64,000 nt of DNA from Cinclus cinclus (GCF_963662255.1 NC_085068.1:3844001-3908000), one strand, 5' to 3'; counted from the first letter of the stretch, positions 52,401 through 62,595 are shown. A program made the numbers and translations. The notes: generated from the sequence alone by a model not told the origin.

Positions 52401-55400
52401 GACGATACCTTGGACTGCTACAAGACTTCACCTGTTGCTGTTGTGAGGTGACTGTCAGTGATGGGAGCAAAACTGAGGGTGTCACTAGGGCAGATGTCCC
52501 TTCCCCTGGGCAGAGCAGCCACCATTTAGCTGAGGCCACTGGGAATGAGGGTGTTATGGGGCCCGTCGCACACTGGCCATCGCTGGAAAAGGGGCAGGCT
52601 GGGGCTGTGCCTGCAGTGCTCGTTCTGTGTGGCTGTGCCAGTGCTCAGGGAGGAGGGGAGAGTGTGATGCTAATGTGCAACAGGCTGCAACCCTGTGGAG
52701 TTAAGTGTCTGTTTTCATTAATCCATTGCTTAGGTGTATAGAGTGCCTTTCGGTAACTTCACCAGGAAGCTGACAGCTTGTGTGTCCACAGTAGGGCTGC
52801 TTAAGCAGATGAGCCCCAGGAAGTGGATGATGACCACCTTGTCCTGTGACACCAAGAAGGGCTGGAAGTTCGATTTCAGTTTCTACGTGGCTTCCAAGGA
52901 GCAGAGGCGAACACGGTAACCTTCCCAAATCCCCCTCGGGACAAGGCAACAGAAACAGCACAACTGAGAGGCTGATGTGAGATGCCCAATGGCCAGTGCT
53001 AGTCCTGCTCTCAGTCAGCTACATCCATGGCTCTAGAATTTACTGCATATATGCCTCATTCCTGCAGTCACTTTGCAGGCCCATAGCATCATTAACATAC
53101 AAAAGGCTTGAGAGACCCAAGGGGGCTTCAAGCGACTGGGGACTTCTTTGGGTGGCAGAAAGATGTTGCTGATCTGGTTCCTGCCCTTACACACCTAACT
53201 CTTGGGCTGAGCAGGCAGCACAGAATATGCAATGGCTAGGGATACAGGTGTGCAGACGCTCACCTTTCCCTTTGTTTCTGTCCCTGAGAATGTCTGTTGC
53301 CATGTAATACCTTGGACGCTTCATCTTCTCTACCTCTGTTCCCCTGTAACAAACATTCTTTGCTTCATAGGAAACTGTATTTTGCCCAGTCACACAAGCC
53401 TCCTTACCATGGTCGAGTGTGTGTGGCACCTCCGGGCTGTCTGCTCAGCTCTAGCCCAGATGGACCCACCAAAGGCATCCTGTATGTTCCCAGTGAGAAA
53501 GGTGAGCTGAGACCCTCAGTTCAAACACGCCAAGATCCAGAGAACCGGACATCTAATGTAACCAACCTTCATTCTGTATTTGACAGCAGCACCCAAAGCA
53601 AAGCTGTCAGCCACATCTGGATTTAACCCCTGCATGAACACGGGCTGCGGGAAGCCGGCGGTGCGGCCGCTGGTGGACACTGGAGCCATGGTGTTCGTGG
53701 TGTTTGGAATCAGAGGCGTGAACCGCACCAGGCGCCCGGACAACCACGTCATCGGAGACATGGTACACACTGCTCTGCCGTGCTCAGGGGCTCGCAGGGA
53801 GGACAGGCTCTCTGGATGGTGTTTACTACATAGCCACAGCCCAGGGTGGTCCAGCAGTCCGGGTTGTAGCATTGTGATGAGCCAGTATAGTTCTGTTTTA
53901 GCAAATTGACAAAATAATGGAGATCAGGATGCCCTTACTGAAAAAAAAAAAAAAAAAAAAACACTTCAGACTTTTCAGAAAATGAGTGCAATAGATAACC
54001 TTCTAATTTCGAGTCTAAACCTGGCTTTCTTGAGGATTTTAGAAGCAAACCCATCTTGAGCACAGTACAAAATCTCACTACAGATTCAAGACTGAGGGAA
54101 GTGATATTTTTCTATAATATGTATCTTGTTGTGAAGTATTAACAAAAAATAAAATCAGTTACTCTGGGGAAGGGTCACTAAGTGTGACTTTTCTAGAAAC
54201 AACTTATCTCTGAGATCTCATACCTTGACACGTGACAGTCTTTCCCTAGAAAGATTAGCCTTAGCTTGGCTGATGGACTTCAGCTTTCTGCTGTTCTTCC
54301 TGCTCTCTGATTTGGGGGTACTGTGCAGAATCAGCCTTTGCCTGTTTCCTCTGAAGGGGCAGTGAGAAATGCAGGCAGCAGAGCAGGCAGGAGGCTGGAG
54401 TGCCAGTTGCTGTGTTATGTCTCACGTGTGGTGCTCTTGTCATTGTGTCTCCTTGTGAAAGGGCAGTGTTATCTACGATGACAGCTTTGACCTCTTCAAA
54501 GAGATTGGCAACCTGTGCCGCCTCTGCAAAGCCATTGCCAGCAACTCTGAGCTGGTGAAGCCCGGAGGGGCTCAGTGCCTGCCCTCGGGTAGGTTGGACA
54601 ACTCCTCTGCAGCCCTACCCGTGCTTGCTTGAGCTGGGGTCCTCAACAGCAAACCACAAAGGGTCACTGCTTCTTGCTGTCTCCTTTTCTTCCCAAGGCA
54701 GCTTGACCCTTCTAGAACATGTCATTGGTTGTGCTTTTTGGGACAGAAAGACAGAAAGAAAGAAAGAAAGAAAAGAAAGAAAGGTGGTCTCTTTAATGCC
54801 AGAGACACTGGGTATATTCTTTGGGGTTTAATCCAGAAAGATAAGAACAGAATTGCATTTATTCTTTCCAGTCATGGGCATTGCTTGAGATACAATCTTT
54901 TGATTCAGTAACTATCTTCTTAGTAGCTCCTGAATAACAATGAATTTGCACCTGATCTCATTGCAGTGAGATTGTTCTGTCTCTGTGGCTTTGCATACCT
55001 GACCAGTGACCATCTCTTCCAACTTCAGAGGTCACAAGCTTGTGGAGCTGAGCCAAGGAAGTGTATGTTGGCTTTAGGCTAAAAGCCAATTTCATGTGTG
55101 GAACAAATCCCTGACAGGCCAGGCAGACAGCCCTCAACACTTCTCTTTGTGCTGCTTCCTGACAGCTGGGGACAAACAGCAGTGGACCTGTCCTGTCCCA
55201 TGCCAATGACAGAGGCTGTTCTTTCAAGCTACAGCAGCTGAAAGCTGTGATGTTGAGACCTCAAGGGCTTTGACAAACCAGAGTGGCAAGGGGAAGCAGC
55301 TGTGGACAAATGGGTCCTGTGACTCTCTTGGGGCTCTCATTTGGGGTTGTTGGTTGGGGTTTTTTTCATCCCCTTGCTCCAGTGTGCTTCCTTTCCCTAT

Positions 55401-58400
55401 TCTGCCCTCCATCTCTTGCTCTTTCTTTCTCTCCAGGTTACAGCATCTCCTCCTTTCTGCAGATGTTGCACCCCGAGTGCAAGAATATCCCTGAGCCAAA
55501 CCTGCTGCCTGGACAGCTCTCTCATGGGGCAGTGGGGGTGAAGGATGGCAAGGTGCAGTGGATCTCCATGGCATTTGAATCGGTGAGCACGTGGCATCAC
55601 CTGGTGACATTGTCATTCTGGTGACAGTTTCATCTTGTGACTTCTGGGGGTTTAGCTCAGCTCTTTCTGCACTGGTCACTTCCATTTGCAGCCATAATTT
55701 AGTGTTTATTAATGTTTGTTGCAGACAGATGCCTGTAGTCACAGCTTGGTAGAAGTGGCTTCTTACACCACAATTAGGTCAGGCAAAAAGCTGGTGGCAG
55801 ATTTGTTCAAATGCCACTGCCAGTTCTGCTTGGTGCTGCCACTCGAGCTAGGTTGTTCTGCCCTTTCTCTTGCCATGCATACCTGCCCAAAGAGCAGGAC
55901 ATGAGTGATGTATTTATCTTGTTGCAGACAACCTACAAGGGGAAATCGTCCTTCCAGACATATGCTGACTATCTGAAATGGGAGACATTCCTGCAGCAGC
56001 AACTCCAAATCTTCCCAGAGGGCTCTGCTCTCCGACATGGTTTTCAGACCTGTGAGCACTGGAAGCAGATTTTCATGGAGATCATAGGCAAGTGACTGCC
56101 ATGTTTCTCTCCCTGGGGAACCCATGCTCTCTGATACATCTTCACATCACACTCTGTCCCATGTGGTGGTCATGGGTTATATCTGCAGTCCCTGACACTG
56201 CTGTGCAAACTCTTAAAGACTGTTCCTGCCCTAAGCAGTGTGTATTGTCAAAATTAGGAAAAGCTTGAGCAAATAGGTAAGGGAAGGGACTCAGCCCTGG
56301 TGATGCAAGATTCAAGAAACCAATTACCTTCTTTCCACTTTCATCCTTCCCTTCCTGTCTTCCCCAGTGTGAGTCCCTGCCTGCCTTGTTGCCAGCAGGA
56401 ACATGGTGCCTTTCTTATCACAGCTGTCACCTTCCAGGATTCATATCAGCTGGCTGTTTCCTTCCAGGAGTGCAGAGTGCCCTGTATGGTCTTGTCCTCT
56501 CGCTGGTCATCTGTGTGGCTGCTGTGGCAGTGTTCACCACACACATCCTCCTCCTGCTGCCAGTGCTGCTCAGCATCTTAGGTAAAAACACCAATTCCAA
56601 TGTGTCAGGCTTTCACTTTTTCTGAAATCAGTGGATTGTGGCACTGCTGGTTCTCTGGTGATTTGAACTGAATTGCTCATATTCTGTGTAAACCCCTTTG
56701 GCTTTCCAGGAGCCAGTCCTGGAGAACAGACTGGCTAAGTGAACAGAAGAAACTCTCAACAAATGCACAGGAACCTCATTGGGAAAGTAGATTTATGTAT
56801 CTAATTCCCAGTGTGTTTTGTCTACACAATCCCTTCTATTTGTTTAAATAAGAGTTTTAGCTACATAAATGCCATCCCTACCTGTTATGTATAATAATGT
56901 GATTAAGTCCCACAAGCTCTGAATAACAATTGCACTATCCAAGAACCTGCACCATGGCTGCTGTTTCCAAGCAGTGAGAGATGTTAAAAGCTGAGTATTT
57001 TAGCAAGTTTTTAGTATTTGAAGCAAAACTGTAAATAGTTTCCTCTCCCTGACTGGTGATTTAATAATATTGAGGTTATAAGTATGTTGCTAAACTTCTT
57101 AGTTTAAAAATCGAATCTAACGTTTTGAAACCACTTAGTATCCCACATATGACTCACAAACTAACAGTACTCTTTGCCTTCTAAAAAGTGTGCTCAGCCT
57201 CTGTATAACTCCAGCAAGCAAAACAACAGGCTCACTTCCTTTGTGTGCACACATGGACACTTGTCTGGCCTTGGATTAATTTAGCAAGAGTTAGTCTAGA
57301 TTGGCATCAGTCTGTCAGTTTTCCTGATGTTTAACTAGGTGTCCAACTAGGCCCAGCAGGTCTGGTCACATTATGGAATGGTCCCTGTGCTAAGGGAAGG
57401 TGAGGGTCCCTGTGGCAGGGGTAGTGTGTACCAGATTCAGGCTGGGTGGCACACAGACCTGTGGGGTAGGATTGCAAACTCCTCAGGGATTGACTTGTAT
57501 CAGTAGGCTTGTGCAGCAGTCCCAGAGTCCTTTCCCCTTGCCTAACAACACCTTCCTCACACAGGGGTCGTCTGCCTTGTGGTGACCATCATGTACTGGT
57601 CTGGCTGGGAAATGGGAGCTGTGGAAGCCATTTCCCTCTCCATCCTCGTTGGCTCCTCTGTTGATTACTGCGTGCACTTGGTGGAGGGCTACCTGCTGGC
57701 AGGAGAGAACCTGCCACTCCACCAGGCAGAGGTGAGCTCTGGTCTTCCTACAGCCTTGCATTCAATCCTCTTGTGCCCTCCATGCCACTCAGCTGTGACG
57801 CAGGATGGGGGGATGTGTCCTGGCACCCTCAGAGCATCCCTGGGGTATGGTATTTTTGCTGCTTGTCCAGCTGACTGCTCCAGACTGTGAGCTTGTGTAC
57901 CTGAGTACGGTAAATACTTAGATGGGGGTTTCCAACCCACATGGTTTTCCCTTTCTTGCTGGCCACAGCTGTGTCCAGAGCAACCCATTTTCACGTCCAA
58001 GTGAAGACACTCTGTGCTGGAACAGCTCTACACTAATTCTGTAACCTCTGAAAATTGCTTTGCTGGAGCAACCACCAACTGACCTCTGGCCTTGTTAAAA
58101 TCTTTTGTGTCATTGGGAAGATGGAGACCACAAAAGCCTGGGATCTCTGACGCTAGGTGAAGTGTCTGCATGCAGTGCCTGTGGGGTGTAGGCCCAGCAA
58201 TCAGTCTGATGTGATGGAAAGGAGGCACAAAATCCAGCAGCCTTTGCCTCTGCTGGGTTTTAAACCCATGGCTCTTTGCTCAGCGTGCTCAGAGACTGCA
58301 CGAATTGTCTGAGCTGCACTCAGGCAGCCTCTTCATCCTGGGCCAGGATTCTGGCAGCTAAGCCACCCTCTCAAAGCCCAAAATACCAGTGTAGCCCCAC

Positions 58401-58800
58401 GTGCCTGTCACACTAACACTGCTGTCCCTTCCAGCAGGACCCTACAGCGTGCAGACAGTGGAGGACAATGGAAGCAGTCCGGCACGTGGGTGTGGCAATC
58501 GTCTCCAGTGCTGTCACCACCGTCATCGCCACGGTCCCACTCTTCTTCTGCATCATTGCCCCCTTTGCTAAGTTTGGGAAGATCGTGGCCCTGAACACGG
58601 GAGTGTCCATCCTGTACACGTTAACTGTGAGCACAGCCCTGCTCAGCACCATGGGCCCTGGCACCTTCACCCGCAGCAGGACTTCCTGCCTCAAGGCTGT
58701 GCTGGGGGTGCTCCTGGCTGCCCTGCTGGGTCTCTGCATCTGCCTTGCCCTGCTCAAGAGTGGATTTAAGATCCCCCTCCCCAACGGGACAGCCCCATAG
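42571..58800 (+). CDS. DISP3: DISP3 (PTCHD2), Dispatched RND transporter family member 3, complete, 20 coding exons
   Basis: DISP3 is a 12-span membrane protein of the Patched/Dispatched branch of RND proteins with a sterol-sensing domain. In mammals it is mainly neural and linked to thyroid hormone and cholesterol metabolism. Coding parts are 42571-43498, 44716-44935, 46402-46538, 46955-47089, 47317-47477, 47819-47958, 48640-48782, 50243-50404, 50788-50949, 51379-51501, 52096-52232, 52734-52915, 53371-53501, 53590-53762, 54462-54588, 55437-55582, 55928-56087, 56468-56581, 57565-57731 and 58438-58800. They total 4011 bases, 1336 residues, with no frameshift. TM1 lies near residues 67-88, the sterol-sensing domain about 405-562 with GIGVDD at 472-477, TM7 about 672-690, and TM8-12 after 1123 with GSSVDY at 1190-1195. 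Two large extracellular loops lie between. The start MDTEDDPLLQD matches the human N-terminus as I remember it, and gacATGG is a strong Kozak context. Human DISP3 is about 1392 residues, and the difference lies mainly in the variable first loop. Confidence 0.97.
44716..44935 (+). CDS. DISP3: DISP3 coding exon 2
   Basis: Acceptor ctcctgcag and donor acgag|gtgagg; enters in phase 1 and leaves in phase 2. It encodes about residues 310-382 (GSLELAMTHPEFYWYVDEG to AKQST), the membrane-proximal end of the first extracellular loop, almost identical to human as I recall it. Confidence 0.96.
46402..46538 (+). CDS. DISP3: DISP3 coding exon 3 (start of sterol-sensing domain, TM2)
   Basis: Acceptor ccccaccttag and donor ctcag|gtaggc; leaves in phase 1. 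It encodes residues 383-428, including GGTDLFDYEVRRTFNNDM before TM2 (about 407-424). Confidence 0.95.
46955..47089 (+). CDS. DISP3: DISP3 coding exon 4 (TM3 and most of TM4)
   Basis: Acceptor ttctgctgtag and donor gattg|gtaagc; 135 bases, phase 1 on both sides. It encodes VFLSFFGIASIGLSC and the following helix up to MGI. The junction falls inside the TM4 GIGVDD motif. Confidence 0.95.
47317..47477 (+). CDS. DISP3: DISP3 coding exon 5 (TM4 aspartates, TM5)
   Basis: Acceptor tctttttccag and donor tctcag|gtaccc; leaves in phase 0. It completes GIGVDD with the two TM4 aspartates (D476 and D477, bases 47322-47327), then DVFVFINTYRQATH and the TM5 segment FFTSLTTAAAYAAN. Confidence 0.96.
47819..47958 (+). 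CDS. DISP3: DISP3 coding exon 6 (TM6, end of sterol-sensing domain)
   Basis: Acceptor ctccatgtag and donor agccag|gtgagc; leaves in phase 2. It encodes IPAVHDFGLFMSLIVSCCW and the rest of TM6, ending LESSCQA at the start of a cysteine-containing cytoplasmic linker. Confidence 0.95.
48640..48782 (+). CDS. DISP3: DISP3 coding exon 7 (cytoplasmic linker)
   Basis: Acceptor ttcaatccag and donor agcctg|gtatgt; phase 2 in, phase 1 out. It encodes SCSQKCTKKSALHLAEDLF through an acidic DDDIPLLSVEEEP motif. The linker is less conserved than the helices but keeps its length and landmarks. Confidence 0.92.
50243..50404 (+). CDS. DISP3: DISP3 coding exon 8 (linker end, start of TM7)
   Basis: Acceptor tccctattctag and donor attgtgg|gtaagg; 162 bases, phase 1 on both sides. 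It encodes VSLEMGDVPLVSVMPENLQL to HWVLWSAVKSRWVIVG. The preceding intron (48783-50242) is one of the longer ones in the gene. Confidence 0.94.
50788..50949 (+). CDS. DISP3: DISP3 coding exon 9 (TM7, start of second loop)
   Basis: Acceptor ctgcttgcag and donor gctcag|gtgaga; 162 bases, phase 1 on both sides. It encodes the rest of TM7 (LFLLVLLLSIFFASRL), then FRPDTNIQVLLDLKYNLSAE, with an NLS glycosylation sequon in the second extracellular loop. Confidence 0.95.
51379..51501 (+). CDS. DISP3: DISP3 coding exon 10
   Basis: Acceptor ttgtgggacag and donor gcaag|gtgagt; 123 bases, phase 1 on both sides, so it could be skipped without changing frame. It encodes LFQEKPHSLQNNIRTSLEKK and a basic/serine-rich variable stretch. 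The acceptor has an unusually purine-rich run just before the AG, so it may be weak, but homology of the coding sequence supports it. Confidence 0.9.
52096..52232 (+). CDS. DISP3: DISP3 coding exon 11
   Basis: Acceptor gttttcttcag and donor ttccag|gtaagt; leaves in phase 0. It encodes ELQGTVYISKSRSKGRPAIY to PGDGEVPSFQ in the second extracellular loop, with an NAS sequon. Confidence 0.95.
52734..52915 (+). CDS. DISP3: DISP3 coding exon 12
   Basis: Acceptor ccattgcttag and donor acacg|gtaacc; leaves in phase 2. It encodes VYRVPFGNFTRKLTACVSTV to FDFSFYVASKEQRRT, with an NFT sequon. Confidence 0.95.
53371..53501 (+). CDS. DISP3: DISP3 coding exon 13
   Basis: Acceptor tgcttcatag and donor gaaag|gtgagc; leaves in phase 1. 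It encodes KLYFAQSHKPPYHGRVCVAP to KGILYVPSEK. The following intron is the shortest in the gene at 88 bases. Confidence 0.95.
53590..53762 (+). CDS. DISP3: DISP3 coding exon 14
   Basis: The acceptor is a tandem cagcag. Starting at 53590 gives EKAPKAKLSAT, the same length as human as I recall it, while 53587 would add one alanine. It encodes FNPCMNTGCGKPAVRPLVDT and GIRGVNRTR. The donor acatg|gtacac is weak, but the frame and the next exon (GSVIYDDSFDLFKEIGN) fix it. Leaves in phase 0. Confidence 0.93.
53941..53961. repeat. Poly(A) run of 21 within intron 14
   Basis: An uninterrupted run of A. No clear target-site duplication or retrocopy body is visible upstream, so it is treated as a simple repeat. 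Confidence 0.85.
54462..54588 (+). CDS. DISP3: DISP3 coding exon 15
   Basis: Acceptor cttgtgaaag and donor ctcgg|gtaggt; leaves in phase 1. It encodes GSVIYDDSFDLFKEIGNLC to AQCLPS, with a conserved CRLCKAIA cysteine pair. Confidence 0.94.
54743..54782. repeat. (GAAA)n simple repeat in intron 15
   Basis: Imperfect runs of GAAA/GACA units, purine-only, lying between DISP3 coding exons 15 and 16. Confidence 0.85.
55437..55582 (+). CDS. DISP3: DISP3 coding exon 16
   Basis: Acceptor tttctctccag and donor aatcg|gtgagc; leaves in phase 0. It encodes GYSISSFLQMLHPECKNIPE to GKVQWISMAFES, the late part of the second loop. Confidence 0.96.
55928..56087 (+). CDS. DISP3: DISP3 coding exon 17, followed by a GC donor
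   Basis: Acceptor tcttgttgcag. It encodes TTYKGKSSFQTYADYLKWET to CEHWKQIFMEII. The donor is atcatag|gcaagt, a GC-AG type with otherwise ideal consensus. Only this cut joins in frame to GVQSALYG of the next exon. Leaves in phase 1. Confidence 0.94.
56468..56581 (+). CDS. DISP3: DISP3 coding exon 18 (TM8 and TM9)
   Basis: Acceptor ctgtttccttccag and donor cttag|gtaaaa; 114 bases, phase 1 on both sides. It encodes VQSALYGLVLSLVICVAAVA and HILLLLPVLLSIL, two hydrophobic helices. Confidence 0.95.
   Translation, partial: ECRVPCMVLSSRWSSVWLLWQCSPHTSSSCCQCCSAS
57565..57731 (+). CDS. DISP3: DISP3 coding exon 19 (TM10 with GSSVDY)
   Basis: Acceptor cctcacacag and donor gcagag|gtgagc; leaves in phase 0. 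It encodes GVVCLVVTIMYWSGWEMGAV and SILVGSSVDYCVHLVEGY. D1194 (bases 57663-57665) is the TM10 acidic residue expected in RND-type proteins. Confidence 0.96.
58254..58365 (-). repeat. Possible old tRNA-derived SINE fragment
   Basis: On the minus strand, TGGCTTAGCTGC (58365-58354) fits the pol III A-box pattern and GGTTTAAAACCC (58265-58254) resembles a B box. The 88-base gap is too long for a functional tRNA without an intron, and I cannot fold an acceptor stem. A decayed tRNA-derived repeat lying just upstream of exon 20 is the best guess, and chance similarity is quite possible. Confidence 0.2.
58438..58800 (+). CDS. DISP3: DISP3 coding exon 20 (TM11, TM12, stop)
   Basis: A tandem acceptor, ccagcag, offers starts at 58435 (adds one glutamine) or 58438 (same length as human as I recall it). 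It encodes DPTACRQWRTMEAVRHVGVA, then TM11, the FAKFGKIVALNTG segment and TM12, ending NGTAP and TAG at 58798-58800. Confidence 0.95.
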   Translation, partial: DPTACRQWRTMEAVRHVGVAIVSSAVTTVIATVPLFFCIIAPFAKFGKIVALNTGVSILYTLTVSTALLSTMGPGTFTRSRTSCLKAVLGVLLAALLGLCICLALLKSGFKIPLPNGTAP

Positions 58801-60574
58801 ACACCAGGCCGAGAGCCACATGCTCTGTCCTCTTGCTCCTTTTCTTTTTGCTTTTGTTTTTAAAGAATATTTTTGGTAAGAAAAAAAAAGAGGAAAAAAT
58901 GTCCCTTTTTTCATGAAGATTTTCAACTCCAGATGCACTTTATTTTCTAATGGGTTTTGCTCTAAACTTGTATTTATTTTGGGTAGTGATGGATGGATGA
59001 CGGACAGTGAGGGCTGCCCAGGGAATACCTCAGCCCGTGAACAGGAGAGGAGGAGGTTTCCTTCTCTCAGTTTTCTTTCTGCTTTCTATTTTTTTCTTTT
59101 GTCCTTCTTTTAATTTATTTTTAACAAACAGGGCTTTCTGGGCCCACAAAGCTAAAATGGGAGAATTTGGGGAGGTCATCTGATGCTTTCAAAACCCCTT
59201 CCCTCCAACCTTCCTCTCCACTTGTCCAGGGTCAGCATTGCAACGATGACTTGAGGTGATGTCCTACTCCCACACCATGCCTGTGCCTTGTTACTTGAGC
59301 CTTCAAGAACAGCAGTGAGCTGTTGGGCAGGCCTGGGGAACAGCACTGTCTGCATCCCTTTGCCAGGCCCTGTACCCAACCCACACCAGCAGTGAACTTG
59401 CTGCGCAGGAGCTCTTTTGAGTGTCACTTTGGAATCCAAACTAGAGATGTTGGGAGGCACCACCTGCAGTGGACCTGCTCTCATGGTTCAGGGAGGGTGT
59501 TGGGACACATGGCATTCCCCTTCATTCTGGAGGGACAGAGCACCTTGTACTGGGATCTCATGTGTCTGTGAACAGCCATCAGGAAGCAGATGGTGCCCTC
59601 AGCAGCCTGCCCTCCTCTCCCTCATCTCAGTAGTGAGGTCAAGGCAGTTTCAATGCCCAGACCCCCCTGGTCACCTCACCAGTCACTGCCTCTGCTCTTC
59701 CTGGTGGAGAGAAAAGAGAGCCCTGAGGTCCCTGCACAGCTCTTTGGTCACAGCAGTCAGCTCAGCCTGAGGACAAGGTAATCCAAGGAAGAGCCCACTC
59801 CCAGTGGAATGCACAGCATCCTCTGTGGCAGCTCAGAGACACTCCACCCTCCTGTGTGGAGACCCGAGGGCAGCAGAGCTGCAGCTGCTGTCTGCTCTGA
59901 GCAGATGGTTAGTATTAAAGTTAAATGAAATTGCAAACTGGTGCCATTAACAAGTACATTTTAAGCATCACTAATTCTATCATATTTTAAAAATTGAAAT
60001 AGCTAAGTGTGCATTAATATACAGCACATCTGATCCTTAGGAGAAGGGGAGGGTCAGGCCCACTGGGAGATGCATTAACCAGTATTTACAAGTGTGCCAA
60101 TAGAGCAATGGGGACAGGAAGCAGCCTGACTCAATTTTTTTGCAGATTCCATGTCCTGGTGGCTTTGGTGTTCTCTGTTTGGATCCACCCCTCTTTCTAA
60201 GATGAAAATTCCCGGAAGTCCAACCCTATTGCCAGCCAATCTGTGGGGCTTACACTGCTGAGCTGCTTCTGCTTGGCTCAGTGCATCCCTGCTCTGATCC
60301 CTGCCAGTCTTACACCTTCACATTATGTCATCCCTGTGAAAATGGATCAAATACTCGTTTCTAAAATAGGTTCCCCAAGCTGGAGAGAGGAGTTCTTATT
60401 GTTTCCAGAGCAATCCTGCTGCAGGCAGTGAGGCTCATGAGGACATGAGTAGCTTGGTTTCTCCTTGCTGTCCCATGGCACTGCTGAGTTACCCCTTTCT
60501 GCAAAGTGTAATATGTTTCTTGGCACCTACCTCTAATCTGCACCAGCCCCTTCCTGATGAGCCCTGAGCCCATG

Positions 60575-60580
60575 AATAAA
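60575..60580 (+). terminator. Possible poly(A) signal AATAAA
   Basis: Canonical hexamer in catgaataaatggttctgg, about 1.8 kb after the DISP3 stop. Some T-rich sequence follows (aggatttttgac). One of three candidate signals. Confidence 0.3.
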
Positions 60581-62595
60581 TGGTTCTGGAAAGGATTTTT
60601 GACTATCCCTAAGCTGTGCTGCTTTGATGGCTGCTGTGCACAGTTCAGCCCCATCCTCGATCTGTAAGCCACGTTGTTCCCTATGTTTGTGCTCCAGATT
60701 TAACTCTTGGTGGTGCCCTGAGCACTCCTAAGTGGCAGTGACTGGAGAGGGCAAGAGTGCTTATGAGCCACAGCCCCATGGGCCCTGTGTGGCTATGCAG
60801 GTGCTGCAGGGGGACAGCAAGGGATCCCTTGTGCTGTGGGCAAGGATGCTCTGGCTGGTGGCTTGACTTGAACTTAGCAAACACTTCAAACCTCTTGTGG
60901 GTGATTAAAGCTGATGGATATTTCCAGGTCAGCAGACAAGAGAATAAGGTGCTGAGGGCACCCTTAGAGGAAGTTCCTCCTTCTGCAAGTATGGAAGAAA
61001 CCTTTAAAGGCCTTTAAGAAAAGGCACAGATGTGCTTTGAATCCTGCAAAGTTGAAAGCCTGTGTAAGCCCCTGGTATCCTATATTTGTGCTCACTATAA
61101 AGAGGTTACATTAGGTGTGATTCTGGACATGCCATGCTGGGAACACTCATTCAACCACTGTGGGGAGGCAAAGATTAATTTTAAAATAGAGGGAAACATT
61201 TTATCTTTCTTGGGCCTGATCTGGCAGTGTCTGATCTGCAGACAAAAATAACAAAAGTTCTTGGCAACTGACAGGATCCATCCTGTTTTCTGAAGCAGGT
61301 AGGAAAAAGGACAAGCTATCATTTTGCCTCCCCTCCAGCCAGCCCAGGCTCCCTCAGAGCAGAAGGACTGGCTGGCACTAGCAGGAGCAGGGCATCACCT
61401 TGGCTTTCATTTCCCAAAGTGATGCTGGGAATGCAATGGCTTGAACAATTCATAAGGAAGAGGGGAAACCAAGATAAGTGCAAATTAATCACAAAGGCAT
61501 GCTGAGGAGATTGTGCCCCTCCAGGAGGGAAACTGAGGCAAGGATGAGGAACTTATACCAGATCTAGCAGGATGGCAGAAGAGCCAGTAGAGGAGCCTAG
61601 GTGATGTTTTATGCTGCAAGGACTCACTGAATGTTGTAACCTGAGGCCCTAATTAAACACAGTCGTGACACTTGTCTTGAGATCTAACTAGACGTTTGCC
61701 CCATCACTGCTTCATGCTATACAGCTCTGTGGTCAGGGTGCTTTCTCCACAGGCAGTGGAGTGACAGAGACTTCACAGCCTTCTGCAAAATACTTAAAAC
61801 ATCCTGATGTCCCCACGCATCAGGGGACAGCAAATGTACTGCAGATGTTTACTTCCATGCCAATGTAGGCAGTGTCATCCTTGTGATTACAGAATGCTCA
61901 TAAAATTATAGAGGTAAGAAAAGAGATGGCTTTATCTGAACAAGTGTGGAGACGGAGCTGACAGCCCTGAAGGGAATTGGTGCCCCAAGGCAGATGCTCA
62001 TAACAATAAAAAGCAAGGCCTCACCTATCTGGTGCTGTTCCCGGAGCAAATGTTCACCTTAAACGATTCCTCCCACATCCTTGCCTATCTTCTTTCTCTG
62101 AAGACTCCTCTGTCTCACAGGCCATCTCCTGGGCCCTGTTGTCTTGCTGAGCAAGGTTCAGCCTTCTCCATGGTCGGTGTTTGTGCCTGAGGTGCTCACA
62201 GAGTCTGGACTGAAAGTGGCTGGAGAAGCCTTGAGAATTTCCTTAGGCAGAGGAAGCCAGGGAGTTAAACAGCTTTGCACAAAGCTTTCAGTTTTGATGT
62301 TTCTAAACAGGACACATCAGATCAGCCTTACTTGGAAGAAAATGCTCTGATTTTCCATTTCAAAATGATCTTGATGCAATTAAAAAGCATACAGGAATTT
62401 TCAGTTAGCACATGGCAGCGGAATGTGCCTGTTAACTGCCCACTCCTTTATTTCTAGTAAATCCTGGTTTGAGGTTTAACCTCTGAATAGTTAGGTTAAT
62501 GTTCCAGGAGGGGGATCAACCTGGGACTATGCAGTCTCCTACAAAACAGAGTGGGTCTTGTCCTGCCCAGAAGTTCTCTCCCTTCCAGCACAGGG

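Noticed and set aside
55224..55742. Minus-strand frame of 172 codons
   Set aside because: It overlaps DISP3 coding exon 16 on the other strand and has no family resemblance.
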